Assembly (NCBI GenBank): GCA_003693705.1
Contig: RBZT01000684.1
Span: 115,485 to 179,484 of the forward strand
DNA: 64,000 bases
Source of the DNA: Polymyxa betae
Taxonomy: Eukaryota; Endomyxa; Phytomyxea; Plasmodiophorida; Plasmodiophoridae
Reading direction: 5' to 3'
Shown here: in pieces, positions 10,989 to 24,169 of the stretch
How positions within the stretch are numbered: the stretch's first letter is position 1
How the letters are laid out: each line of letters starts with the position of its first letter
The notes under the pieces: model-generated
Told to the model about the DNA's origin: nothing
Seen by the model: the letters and a program-made list of their open reading frames with translations, nothing else
The model's database searches: none
Program-made: the position numbers and the translations under genes

Positions 10989-12412
10989 ATGGTAATGGCG
11001 TCTCCGGTGTCGGCAGATCTGGATCTCTGGGTGCGTCCTAATAAAGCCATTAAACGAATTGCCGACTGACACGATTGCTCCAGATCCAAAATCTTAGCGC
11101 CTTCTTTCGCTCTCCTATCAAGACATTGGGAACTCGATGGTTCGAGATTGGATTGACAACATCCAAATGGGCGATCCGGGCCCTGATTGCAGGCTTGGTT
11201 TTAGCGTTCTGCTTATTCTCGGCGTCATTAGTCTTCACTTGGATTTACTTTACAATGATGCCTGTTAAACATTTAGAGAAACAAGCCTATTTTGATTTTT
11301 CGAAAGACTCCCCCGAGGCGCTAGTCTCGCTTATGGGCAACCAATGGGAATATAAAACTCCAAGCCCTTACAATCTACAGCCCATCTTGACCTTCTTAAC
11401 ATCCGGGGTTCCTTACGACGTTGATGTCGAATTCACTGTGGCAAACCAAGTCGCCAACTCTCAATCGGGTATGCTTATGATCGAGGCGACGGCCGAGCAT
11501 GCATATCGCGATCAAGTGCAGACTGTGGCACATTCCAAACGCCCAATTGAACTTCAAAAAGTCCCAGCCGTTATTCAGCTGATTCGTGATTCGTTCATGC
11601 TGTTCCCCATGCTGATCGGGCTTTATTCGCCTTCAATCCGTGTGAAAACTCGGGTTTTCGAAGTAAATTTTGCTATTGGTTTGTTGGAATTGTCCTTAAT
11701 GTTATTGTAGAGATTCGTAGATTACCAGCAGTTCCCGATTTCAACGATGAACTTAACATTAATCAGAGCACCTACGCATCTTGGGGAGCTTCATTTGACA
11801 AATGCTTCTTTGACGTTCTCCTTACATCTATCTGGATGGCGCTTCTTATTCTATAACTACTTCTGGACGTCGGCGTTCATACTAATCCCGATTTTGTCTG
11901 TAGTTCTGTTTCTGCTTGCTTTAACAGGCTACTTTACAATGACCACAAAACCAACAACAACGAAGCAACCAGCAGTCGAGGAAGAAGAAACTACTATCGA
12001 ATCTGTGCCAACAAGCAGCTCGCCTTCGCCGTCCCCGCTTTCCGATGGGAAATTTAGTTCGTCGAAACCTAACATCGGAATTACACGTCGTTCGCCTAGA
12101 GACGGCATCGTGGGGAATGATGATGATGACGAAGTCGTTGTAGATGACGGTAAAGTTGTCAATGCTGGCGATCCTCATACTGTGGAGCCGTTTCCAGTAG
12201 CTTCTAAGACGCATTCCATTGATGACGAAGATGAAAGCAGCGATCTACCTACACTGTCCGAGGATGATGCCAAATCTTCTGAACATGATCGAATCGATGG
12301 GCGAGCTATGAGCGATTTTGAACAAATCACGAATGACTTTGAAGACGACATTACAGTGGCATCATCTCCTGAAAATGATGGCAAAGTTGACGTTCATCAC
12401 GACAACAAATGA
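10989..12412 (+). CDS. Seipin (lipid droplet biogenesis protein)
   Basis: Three exons (10989-11030, 11084-11662, 11711-12412; introns of 53 and 48 nt) encode 440 residues. Seipin is an ER membrane protein that organises lipid droplet formation. The order seen is: short N terminus, first membrane helix (about residues 45-70), a lumenal domain starting at GVPYDVDVEFTVAN with GMLMIEATAEHAYRDQ and SIRVKTRVFE, then RAPTHLGELHLTNASLTFSL, the conserved motif GWRFLFYNYFWTSAF, and a second membrane helix. A 150-residue acidic, Ser-rich cytosolic tail follows, with NGT/NAS-type sites only on the lumenal side. The tail is longer than in yeast seipin, comparable with animal forms. ATGs at 10989 and 10995 are both in frame. 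Confidence 0.88.
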
Positions 12413-12486
12413 TTTTTAGATGCTCTTAAATTATTTGGTTTGTTCACGATTCCTATCTATTTGATAAACATCTCTTCAACTGGCTT

Positions 12487-13508
12487 TTAGATTAACACGA
12501 ATTGCCTGTCACCAGAATACTTTGGCAAGCCCACGAGGCCGAATTTTTGCACCAAAGTTGGCGGTAAGAAGCGGCCGCCAACGTAATGACGACCTGAAAA
12601 CGATCGGGAGCACAGCTTGGGTGCTGACAACGATACCAACACAGAAGGCTTCACTGCCAGTTCGCTGTCATCTGGACGTTCTGTGTCTATTTCAGAAAGG
12701 CGATTCTTTCAGCGTGAATCCTACGACCTTGATCTACAGTCATCCCAGATGGGACGTCTACAGAGATGCAAGGCAGTCCAGATTCATTCAGCCATTTTGT
12801 CAGAGCATCGAATGGTGATCGAAGAGACCCATGAAAACTGAATCCGAACATGGCATCAATTGCCAAATCTACACCTAAAAGCGAGCTCAGCATTTCTCAA
12901 TCCAGAGATACAGAAAATCTGAGATCCATAAGCAATCGCAATTCTGAGCACCTTGGTTTAGAATGTCGTCTGGTAATTTTGAGTACACTGTAATGTCGAC
13001 ATCTTTGCATTGCATCAATAAACGCTACGGAAGGATGTTAAGCAAAATGACGTGATTGTGTCATAGCACACCTAACCTCATAGATTCCTTTCTTAGGCGG
13101 TGTTGGATACACCACTATCGGCTTCAAACCGAATTGTGCTAAATGCCGCGCTGCGACTAAACCATCACCGCCATTATCTGCTAGATTCAGCAAATAATAA
13201 TGTTAAGTCAAAACATACTGCCAGGCCCGCAGATAACTAATGGACGACGTGCGTCTGGATAGGCATCGATTGTCGCAGAGGCGACAGATAGACCAGCAAG
13301 CTCCATTAGCTGGTCTAACGAGAACCCATGAATAGCCATGAGGTCGTCATCGAGCGACATCGCTTTGACAGCAGTCAGATACGGCTGAATCAGTCTGGTT
13401 AACATCAACAGGCGGCCGTGAAACCGGGTATACCACAGTTGACATGAAATTGGCTCGGTTAGCTGACGTTAGAAATGTTCGAAATGAAGAGAAAAGAGAC
13501 AGTGTCAT
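12487..13508 (-). CDS. NAXE: NAD(P)H-hydrate epimerase (YjeF N domain)
   Basis: Repairs NAD(P)H by epimerising the R form of the hydrated cofactor. Spliced exons give FSLDQLMELAGLSVASAT, VICGPGNNGGDGLVAARHL (the phosphate-binding GPGNNGGDG loop), TVYSKLPDDILNQGVDLAIDA, an SVDVPSGMTVDQ motif (catalytic Asp region) and the C-terminal SGRHYVGGRFLPPTL, matching the family to the end. The proposed start at 13508 begins MTLSLFSSFRTFLTSANR, which looks like a mitochondrial targeting sequence (Ser/Arg/Phe-rich without acids); an upstream in-frame ATG at 13571 and a later one near the MSTV stretch are alternatives. Introns are short and GT-AG. Confidence 0.88.
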
Positions 13509-13971
13509 TGTAGGAAGGTCGCAGTTTTGTTCAAAACTCCAGCTTGGAATGTGGCTGTTCATATCGAGCATAGCTTGTGTTTGAAACTGTAGAGAATCTT
13601 TCCTAACCTGGAGTCAGAGGGTTTGAACCTTTTCGGTCGTAGAAGCGATGGCGGGGTGCCATGGCCATCCTGTTTGCGTCATTCACCAGAATTGCTGATC
13701 ATACCGAGGACTTCGGCTAATCTGAGCATTACACCATATATAATTACAATCGTTTTACTCTGTTATCCGTCAATATTAACTAACATTTCATCAAGCTCCA
13801 AAGTGCTTGGTGAATGATAAAACGAAATGCGCAGAGCTTAGTACATGAGCTTAAGCACAGGGGGAGTGACTTCTTTCATCTTCCTGATTTTTAAGTTGTG
13901 TTCTCAATAGTGCTTGAAGCAATCCAAAAATTTTGGAAGTTGCGATTCATATCATTATCGCCGAAGGCTTC
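13509..13971. other. Divergent promoter region between epimerase and ADH genes
   Basis: No gene seen. The two flanking genes are transcribed away from each other from here. Confidence 0.4.
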
Positions 13972-15482
<1,511 letters not shown>

Positions 15483-15693
15483 ACGAATATAAAATGCAAA
15501 ATGAAATTATTTTTGGCAGTTGCAGCCCGCAGGCTGTCACAGAGGGGCGGCGTGGCCTCCTCCATAGCAGGCACTCACACATAGCCGCATCATATTGTGC
15601 GCATATCTGCTGCATCTAATATTCGTCGACCTGATAGCATTGCACAATCAATACAAAGTCGTGATCGTCGCTTGGTAATCTGGTCCCGAAGCG

Positions 15694-16526
<833 letters not shown>

Positions 16527-16685
16527 TCGATCTAATATAAAGCCAACAAAGTCAAGATTACAATTTACTGTCGCTCTCAATCTCCTAATACATTTCGCGC
16601 GATTGTCGTTCTCATTCAGTAAGGCGTTGCTACGATGGTTTCAGTTGGGCGCTGCTTTGTCTTTGACTGAAACACTATTATGGGT

Positions 16686-18458
16686 TTAATCGTCATTTTC
16701 AAACATCGGCAGTCGACCGGCAGCTTCGGTGTCGAATACCGGTTCGTTTTCGTTTACCCATTTGTCATTCTCCCAGCGCTGCTTGCACCTTGATTGAAAT
16801 ATGCCTTTCGACATCTGCTCGATTCCGGCAAAAGCCAAGTATTCCTTGAGCGGTCGCTCCTAACACTCTGTGTCAGTTATCGTTATCACTGTCTTTTGCC
16901 TGCTGTTTTACCGTTCCCATTCCAAGGTGTTCGATTTCTGATCTGTCAAAGTCTAAATCATTTTCGACTGGAGTCTGTAGCAGAAATCGAGCCCGAGCTT
17001 CAGATTGCTTCCCGATTGGGCCCCAGGTTGGCGTTTCTGCCTGTTTTGGTTTAGGATGCACATCAATTTGATAGTTTGATTTCTTTACATGTACGTTCTT
17101 GACTCGGGGCGAATAGTTGTGAGCTACTATGTTGACAATGGGAGTATATAAATCCCATCCCGAGGTCCAAAGCCTGGCAGCTATGAGAACTTCCTCTCCG
17201 TGAAAGATGTATCTGTAGAACAGCTCTCGAACGGAATATCAATAGCTACCAACATTCCTTACGGTAGATATCGATCAAACGGAGTATCGTAGAGAAAGTT
17301 ACTTCGAGCTGCGAAGAACCCGCCTCCCATGAATGGGCTCAAACAGGTAGTTCTGGTCCCGTCTGACTTCAAAGCTATTCCTGGTGATTTGTTGGGCTCA
17401 CGGCAGACATCTATCAACACATTCAGATCAGACTATGACAGCAAATTCAACCGAAACACCTTGGCCTTGCACAAATAGTCCTGCGGGTGCCTATTCTTCA
17501 TTTAGGTTTGCAAAGCGGGTTGGGCATAAATTTACCTGATCGTGGAGTTTCGCCTCGCAAACCCAGGTCACACCGGGCTGACCCAATTCTGCCTCGGTTC
17601 CAGGTGGGTAATGGGTGATGGCGCTTCTCATCGGGTCGGGTAATGCATTCAGGTTATCGAATAGCAATGTGTCCCAGTGATGGGCGAACCACGAATGGGC
17701 ATCGATCTGCATATAAGCCTCCTCACCGTTCCAAAGCTTCGAGGCGATATAGCGAGCATGGGTCGGACCTTGAGCTCGGCTGGACGGCATCCGGATGAGG
17801 CGAACTCGGGAGCGTTCTGAGGGATGTAGCAGGGCTTCGCAAGGGACGTCATCGCTGGATTCGTCGAGTTTGGTTTGATCGACGACTCCGACGAATACGC
17901 GTTCTGGCTAAGAACAGATCAGCATTACGTTGATGGATTTGGTCACATTTCTGAATGACTGACATGTTCGGCCCGATCGAACAATTGCCTTAATGCCAGC
18001 TGGCACTTGATGTCGCGAAAGCTTGCGATTGAGACGAAGATGGTGCCTGTTTTGGAATAATCCAGCTGCCATTTGATTCGATCTCTGTATTCTGGCACAC
18101 TAAACCTGTTCAGCAGATTGAACGCTGTATTAAAACGTTCAGAAATACCTTTCGTTGAAGAATGGGGCATTCAAATCCGAGTAGATCATTCTGTACGATT
18201 TGGTCAGAATATGGAATCAAGATCATCGTCGGTAATTTACTCATTTAAAGATGCCACGTAATTGTTCCGGATTTTGGTTTTACGTTCGACATCTTTCACG
18301 AGGATGAAGATAACGGCCACAAAGACGAGCATGGCGAGTACAAGGCTGATGATCATTGGAACCGGGGACCGCCGCGACAACCGAGTGATGGCTTTGGCGA
18401 ACCAGGATTTCTCCTCCGCCTCCTCATGACTAGACGTTAGAAGCGGTCGCCTCAACAT
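16686..18458 (-). CDS. Skp1-type hydroxyproline GlcNAc-transferase homologue (GlcNAc family)
   Basis: Begins with a cytosolic stretch and one membrane anchor (about residues 33-54), then the glycosyltransferase domain: GTIFVSIASFRDIKCQLAL, RVFVGVVDQ, RAQGPTHARYIASKLW, EEAYMQIDAHSWFAHHWD, GGGFFAARSNFLYDTPFDRY, YIFHGEEVLIAARLWTSGWD and, near the end, GMGTERPLKEYLAFAGI. These are the landmark motifs of the GlcNAc family (PF11397), whose best known member modifies Skp1 in Dictyostelium. The anchor suggests a Golgi or ER location, unlike the cytosolic Dictyostelium enzyme. Exons from 16686 to 18458 join in phase; the segment near 17433-17537 can be read either as one 105-nt intron or as two introns around a 21-nt exon. 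Confidence 0.85.
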
Positions 18459-19783
18459 CGTTTATGAAATATCTGTTGTCGGCAATGATAAATGGCTGGC
18501 CGGTTGCCAGCAAATACATGCAGGCACACGCCCAACATTATCAAAGGTTCCGGATTCTTCTGTGCTTGAGTGATAGCGATCTCATTAGTGTAAAGCTGAT
18601 CAAATGACCACAGCTTGAAGATTGGCATTAAATGCCACTCGAGTTAAGACTGGCAGCGACAACAGACCTTCCAACAGGACCGATTTTTATCCTCCAGCAA
18701 TCGAGCAAGCAAAAGAAAACAAAAGTAATGTTACGAGTTTTGCCCAGAATGGCGGTTTCCGTCTTTTGTCGTCATTAACGGTGAGATCGGTACCGATTCT
18801 AAGCCTCTGTTGGCGTATTGACCATGACTTCGTCAGGTGCTTTGCATGCCTAGGTCTGCAGGTAACGCCGCAAGAACTTGATCCTAAAATGACAACTCTT
18901 CAGACAAGGGCGTTTTGAATTTCCGCCTTAATACTAAAAGAAAAAAAAACAAAACCGATTCTGATACTCGAGGAAATTGTGCTATTTCAATGTCTATGAA
19001 CATTTCATCTGCAGGCGACAACAGCAAATGATTTCCTGACAAGAGAGTTATGCTGACTATCACGATCATATGCTGATTAGATGCCGAAAGGCAGCGACGT
19101 TGATCTCAAAGCCAGATCGGAAGTCGTCAAGATATTTGGATCCTGAAGTCCATACATCCATGAATATGTAAATTTAATGGTCTGGACAGTAGTCAACATG
19201 CAATTGATGGCGCCGATTCAGAGTTTTGGAATTTTGGCTCGAACGTTGTTTCTTCTCGGCGCCGTCAAAATTCTCATGCTGTAGCAGTCAAAACATCGAC
19301 AGCAACGGCTGAACGGCTACATCATGCTCTTACTGGGATCTAGCTCATGTTAGTGTGTTTGGAAGTCGCTGTCTGACTAGTTCCAGACGCTCCCGTTCCA
19401 CAAAAACGCTTCATATTTGATTGTTTAAACAGCCTCAGTTTATTCTCAGTGAATTCGTGTGGTTCGTCGTTGTACTCACAATCGTGATGTCAGTACGTAC
19501 AAAATTTCCCGGTTCTCAAAACTGGCAATGACAATCAGTAAATCAAATACATGAGCACATTTGTGTATATGTCGAAATCAAGCTCAGCCTAAATCCAGTT
19601 GAAACTTCTGCTGTACCAATCACAAATGAAATACTTTCGTGCAAAGGCAAGCAAGGATGCTTTCCATGCTGTAAGACAAACTGAATTGTTTTCATCTATC
19701 TCAGAAATCAGCTTGATCTCACAAGAGCATCATATATTAGCAAAGCGTATTAGCCCTGAATTGCATTCTATTAAGCCACAGCC
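18459..19783. other. Region without a resolved gene
   Basis: A plus-strand frame at 18622-18918 reads for about 50 residues like protein (for example TGSDNRPSNRTDFYPPA) and is followed by possible splice sites, but I cannot build a gene. The rest shows no coding signal. Confidence 0.3.
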
Positions 19784-19896
19784 TCAAGCGACAACCTGGG
19801 TGGATTCAGTTTCAGCGTCTGGTTTCTCGAGAGCCGCTTCGCCTTGAACCCTTCAGCGACACCGTCCTCAGCTTTTCGCTTTTCGGCGCATTCGGA
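19784..19896 (-). pseudogene. Truncated copy of the acidic nuclear protein gene
   Basis: On the minus strand this segment closely matches the 3' half of the gene at 831-1238: it contains GAAAAGCGAAAAGCTGAGGA and a C-terminal DAETESTQVVA followed by TGA, where the complete gene has GAAAAGCGAAAAGCTGAGGA and NAESETTQVAA. The part between is shortened and shifts frame, and no start codon or N-terminal half is present. A decayed paralogue or partial retrocopy is the simplest reading. Confidence 0.7.
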
Positions 19897-19924
19897 TGCC
19901 ATTCAAAACATCAAATAAGGGAAT

Positions 19925-20054
19925 GGGCGACCCCAGCACCCCAACATGGCATCAATCATCATTCAAGAGTGCAAACTGGGCGACCCCAACACTCCAACAT
20001 TGCATCAATCATCATTCAAGTGTGCAACTGGGTGGCCCCATCACACCATCACTG
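19925..20054. repeat. 53-bp tandem repeat, about 2.5 copies
   Basis: Units start at 19925, 19978 and 20030 (last one partial), each beginning GGGCGACCCCA or a near variant and containing CATCAATCATCATTCAAG and GTGCAAACT. Copies differ at several positions, so it is not a recent duplication. It ends 35 bp before the FCP1 start codon, so it lies in the promoter or 5' UTR. Confidence 0.8.
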
Positions 20055-20088
20055 AAATTGCGTATCTCTCTCATTCTACATCATATCG

Positions 20089-22558
20089 ATGCAGAATGAT
20101 GAGCTACGAGATGTCTATCCGCCACGATTTCGTCGCGGCACGATTCAGGGCTGGGTCGTCCATGCTGGCGATCGAGTTCGTGCCGGTCAGGTTTGTGCCC
20201 GGTTCGATCGTCTGCCAACTTCTTTATCGTCGCTTGGTAGGTAATCGGCAAGATATCCTCGGCTCAGGACGTCGTTTATGATTTAGTCTCTCCCTATGAA
20301 GGGACGTTAAAAGAATTAAAATTGAATGTCGGTGATGATGTCCAACCTGAGTAAGGCTCTCCTTTTCGTCGGGCCGGCTCTTGCTGAAGTTGACAACAGC
20401 GTGTCAGTCGCGATCGTTTCGGTCTGCCGACATTTATCGGATTATAGAGGCCTTTGTACTGCTTGTGGTGCAGACGTCACCGTGTAGGGACATCACTGTT
20501 GCTAACTTTCTCCAAAGTAGAATGGGTTGCAAATGACCATGCTTTATTGGACTTTTAATCTCGAAACGTTTCTCAAAATAGTTTCTTTAGTGTTTACTCT
20601 GCATTTTCCTGTATACTTGAATACTCAGCTAATTTTATATGCTTTTCAAACGAAAGTGGCTTCCTTTTGATCACTGCAGAAAATTCGTTTCTTTTGAGAC
20701 GGTGTGTATTACTGTCATCTCATTGTCAAAAGCCCTATTGCAGTGCAACGGTCCATTCTATAATCCGCATAAAAATCACAATATCTTGATAGAAAATCTG
20801 CTCAATATAAGTTTCGTCGGGATTATTAAATTCAAACGCCACTCCTATCTGTTTGACGATTTCTGCATTGCGCTGAATGTCTTGTTTTACTGGTACTGAG
20901 TCCTTTTGTGTTCAGGTCGAGGTCGAATGGCGGTGCTCCACGGGCAACAATGAAAGTGTTCGGGAAGCAGTCCCTGAACGTCACGAAAGAAGGTGGCGAA
21001 TGCATTCTAGCTAGTCATTTCCGTATTCTGATTGTTTTGTGTCATGCTTCCAGGGCTGGCGCTAATTAAGCAGAAGTTGGCTAGTGATCTGCGTCGCAAA
21101 CAAAAATTGCTTCTGGTTCTTGACCTCGACCATACCGTCGTACACGCCTCTGTTGATCCGAGGTTAGCTTGTCCTATGTGGTCATCCTGCCGTTTCATGT
21201 TTAATCGAATTTTATTTGCATCTTGGAATCCATTACGTAGACATTGACTTTGTTTCTTCCTGCATGTTTGGCACACTGATAATCTAACCAGAGCGAAAGC
21301 GTGCGTAGACAATGTGACGGGGATTGAGTTTGAGCTCAACAACCGAACTCATTACGTGAAGCTTCGGCCTGGCGTTCATTCTTTCTTAGAATGCCTAAAC
21401 CCTTTCTTTGATATTCAGATTTTCACCTGGGGCACTCGTCAATATGCTGAGATGATCGTCAGCGCTCTAGATCCCGATGGCCAAAGTACTTTTTTGAAAC
21501 GTTTTTCTACCCGATAGTGAGCTCCTGTAGTTATCAAAGGACGAATAACGGCACGAGATGATATCGATGAGGCAGCTGCTATGCACAACAAAGTGCCACC
21601 GCAAAAGCAGCTAGAGCGTCTGCTGCCTGTCTGTGAATCGATGGCGCTCATACTGGACGACAGTGCATGTGTCTGGCGCGATCTGCTTCCAAACCTGATC
21701 GAGATTCGCAAATTTATTTTCTTTCCGGTCAGGTCGGAATACGCTCATGGGCATGCGCAAGCTTCGCCTGCATCCGTGTTCCTTGACGACGGATTCGATC
21801 AACAAACTCTGAAAAACAACGAGCGCGATAATGTCCTTCCAAGTATTCAAAAGCTGTTGGTCCGGCTTCATCGCGAATACTATTCCTCCTCGGCAACATC
21901 CGACGTTCGGGATCTGCTGCGAGTTGCCAGGGGCAGTATTCTGAAAGGGTAGCCTTTTTTGCTTTGGTCGAATCATGCTGATGATGGGTTGGGCAGTCTG
22001 GAAATTGTGTTTACGGGTGTGGTCCCATTGGGCACCGATTTAATGTCGTCGAAGGAAGCGCGACTCGCCCGCGACATCGGCGCCGTTATTGGTGTTGTTC
22101 TGAGGCCGACGACGACTCACCTGATCGGTGTTTCACGTCAAAAAACCACCAAGTTAAAGGAGGCAGAATCCATGCTGAACAGTGATCAATGTCGCCTTCG
22201 CCATATCGTGCATTTAGGTTGGGTTTTGATCTGGAAATCAGCGTTGTTAAATCTGCTTCCAGATTGGTTGATGGCCTGCGCCGCACATTTCGTTCGAGTT
22301 CATGAAAGTGATTTTGAATTGCATTCATACTCGGCTGGCGATGCATCGCGAGTTAGTTTTTTGGAAGTGAGTAAAATCAGCGAGGAATCGATGAACTCTT
22401 GTGATTCGGAATCAACGTCATGCGAAAACCCCGGCCTGCTGTCAAGGAAGCGAACGAGGCAGGAGGAATCTCCATCCAACAACGGCCCGGAGTCAGAGGA
22501 TTACCACGAAAGCGACTTCGAGAGAGATTTTGAAGCTTTTATGTCTCAACCACAATAA
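20089..22558 (+). CDS. FCP1-like RNA polymerase II CTD phosphatase
   Basis: Dephosphorylates the C-terminal domain of RNA polymerase II to recycle it. Spliced exons give the full FCP1 architecture: an N-terminal biotinyl/lipoyl-like domain (GDRVRAGQVIGKISSAQ, SPYEGTLKELKLNVGDD), a cysteine segment CRHLSDYRGLCTACG, the catalytic FCPH domain with VLDLDHTVVHA (DxDxT nucleophile), LRPGVHSFLECLNPFFDI and LILDDSACVW, then a BRCT domain (EIVFTGVVPLG to HLDWLMACAAHFVRVHESDF) and an acidic, aromatic C-terminal tail (DFERDFEAFMS). The intron between the cysteine segment and the catalytic domain (20484-20915) is 432 nt, far longer than the others. Start 20089 gives the only in-frame N terminus. Confidence 0.92.
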
Positions 22559-23286
22559 CTCCCTATTCCCTAGAGTAATACTCAGATCAGATGTTTCTCT
22601 ACTCGGTTCATTCTACTAAATCCATCCATCCCATATTTATAACTGTTATTCACTCCTTATTGCAACCCCATTATGACGTCTCAAACTATACAGAATCATA
22701 TAGCGACATCGTTTTTGTTAAAATTAAATGATAAGTGTCATAGTGCTTTGAGATTTTTGGTCGCAGAGTGCAATCGTTACTAATATAACTACTCCTATTA
22801 AATATTGATAAGTGGGCAATTTTGGCACAAATTTTGATTTTGTCCATATCAGATCCAACATTGCGAAGCCAAGCGCTCTTGGGCCGGCTTAGTACTAGTA
22901 TGGGGAACCAGATCGAGAACTGTATGGGGAATAATCTTTTTGGCCACTTCATGATCTATAATTTTTCCAAGAATGCGAGCAGATCCATGTCCCAGACTAG
23001 GTATGCGTATAATCCAGCTCTCAAAGATCTTTACAGCTGTTCATCGTGAGAATGAAGAGTAGCATAAGTGCACCATCAGTATATCAGCCGAAGAAGGCAC
23101 AATAATGTGCCAGCATCAATTGCAACTCTTCTCGCAAATCGGCGACACAAGCCGAACGGAATTTGAATGAGAGTGGTGGACGTCACCCATTCCGATACTC
23201 ATCATCCGTATGAAGAGTCATAGAGGAATACGAGCCGGAGGGAAGATAAGAGGATGCTCTAGCAAAGAAGCCATTCTCGAAAGTTC
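22559..23286. other. Intergenic, nothing recognised
   Basis: AT-rich with frames on both strands that lack protein character. Contains the promoter of the small secreted protein gene. Confidence 0.4.
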
Positions 23287-23496
23287 ATGTCGAACGTGAC
23301 GTTGCTGCTGTTGGTGATGATGCAGGTCGTTCTTGGCGCCCTGCACGTATCTCATTGGGATTACCTTCCATCACATCACGACTACTTCGATCATGGTCAT
23401 CATGAAGACGACTGGGACGAAGAGGAAGCAGAATTCAATGGCCATGGCCACCATGGATACTGGGGCGACGATCATTGGGGCGACGAACATTGGTGA
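23287..23496 (+). CDS. Small secreted His/Asp/Trp-rich protein
   Basis: Single exon of 69 residues. Residues 1-19 form a clear signal peptide (hydrophobic core TLLLLVMMQVVLGA). The mature part is dominated by His, Asp, Glu, Gly and Trp, ending in two near-identical WGDDHWGDEHW units. Such composition suggests binding of divalent metal ions, but no family is recognised. It could be a cell-wall or host-interface protein; in a parasite it would count as an effector candidate. An AATAAA at about 23540 would serve polyadenylation. Confidence 0.65.
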   Translation: MSNVTLLLLVMMQVVLGALHVSHWDYLPSHHDYFDHGHHEDDWDEEEAEFNGHGHHGYWGDDHWGDEHW

Positions 23497-23606
23497 ATCA
23501 ACAAGAAATGTCTTCACAAGCATTTAAACTGTCAACGCTGAATAAACGTTCAGATTTACATTCAGATTGCATATATTATATATTTTGTGGATAGATAAAT
23601 TTAGTG

Positions 23607-23617
23607 TTTTAGGGTTT
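23607..23617. repeat. Telomere-like motif between convergent genes
   Basis: TTTTAGGGTTT in the 3' region shared by the secreted protein gene and the basic coiled-coil gene. One of several such motifs in the window. Confidence 0.6.
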
Positions 23618-23627
23618 GGTTGAAAGC

Positions 23628-23946
23628 TCAGCGCCGCTTAGCCAGTTTACGTTGAATCTGGAAAGGAAATCGAGTCAGATTAGAATGAGATATATAAAAG
23701 GCGTCGAACTTTTTCGAATAGGGCATCGTCGGCTTCCTTTTGCAAGGCGGCGTTCTGCTGCTGAACGATGCGGAGATTGTCTTGAAGACGGTTCTGAGCG
23801 GCATCGTCGCGCTCCTGCTTCAGAAGACGGCGTCCGAGTCCGGCAGCATCCCGACGTCGGATCAGACGCCCACTGTGCGACTGCCCATCATCTTTCAGAC
23901 GCCGATTTAGGCGCTTAAGCTGTCGCTGTACCAGTGCCGAGGACAT
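23628..23946 (-). CDS. Small basic coiled-coil protein
   Basis: Two exons (23946-23710 and 23657-23628, intron 52 nt) give 88 residues. The N-terminal half is very basic (RQLKRLNRRLKDD, RLIRRRDAAGLGRRLLK) and the C-terminal half is a heptad-like helix (NLRIVQQQNAALQKEADDAL) ending KLAKRR. No family recognised. The basic character would suit a nucleic-acid or ribosome-associated protein. Confidence 0.6.
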
Positions 23947-24169
23947 TGTCCAATTGGTCCTGCCCCGGACTTCGAACAATCCGCATCGTCGTGACTTTTT
24001 ATGAAAAATTAAGAAAAAAATTGTGAACTTTTTTGTTAATTTTTGGCATACTTTTTGAAGCCCAGGCGAGGTTTTGATTCTTTCGAATTGCTTTTTGTTT
24101 AAGATTCTCGAGCGCTATTAGATTATTTCAGCATCATCGCGGCGCCCGGTTCGGACGTTCTTTGGCCCT

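Noticed and set aside
10989-12412. TMEM43-like assignment
   Set aside because: Two membrane helices first suggested this, but the lumenal motifs and GWRFLFYN match seipin.
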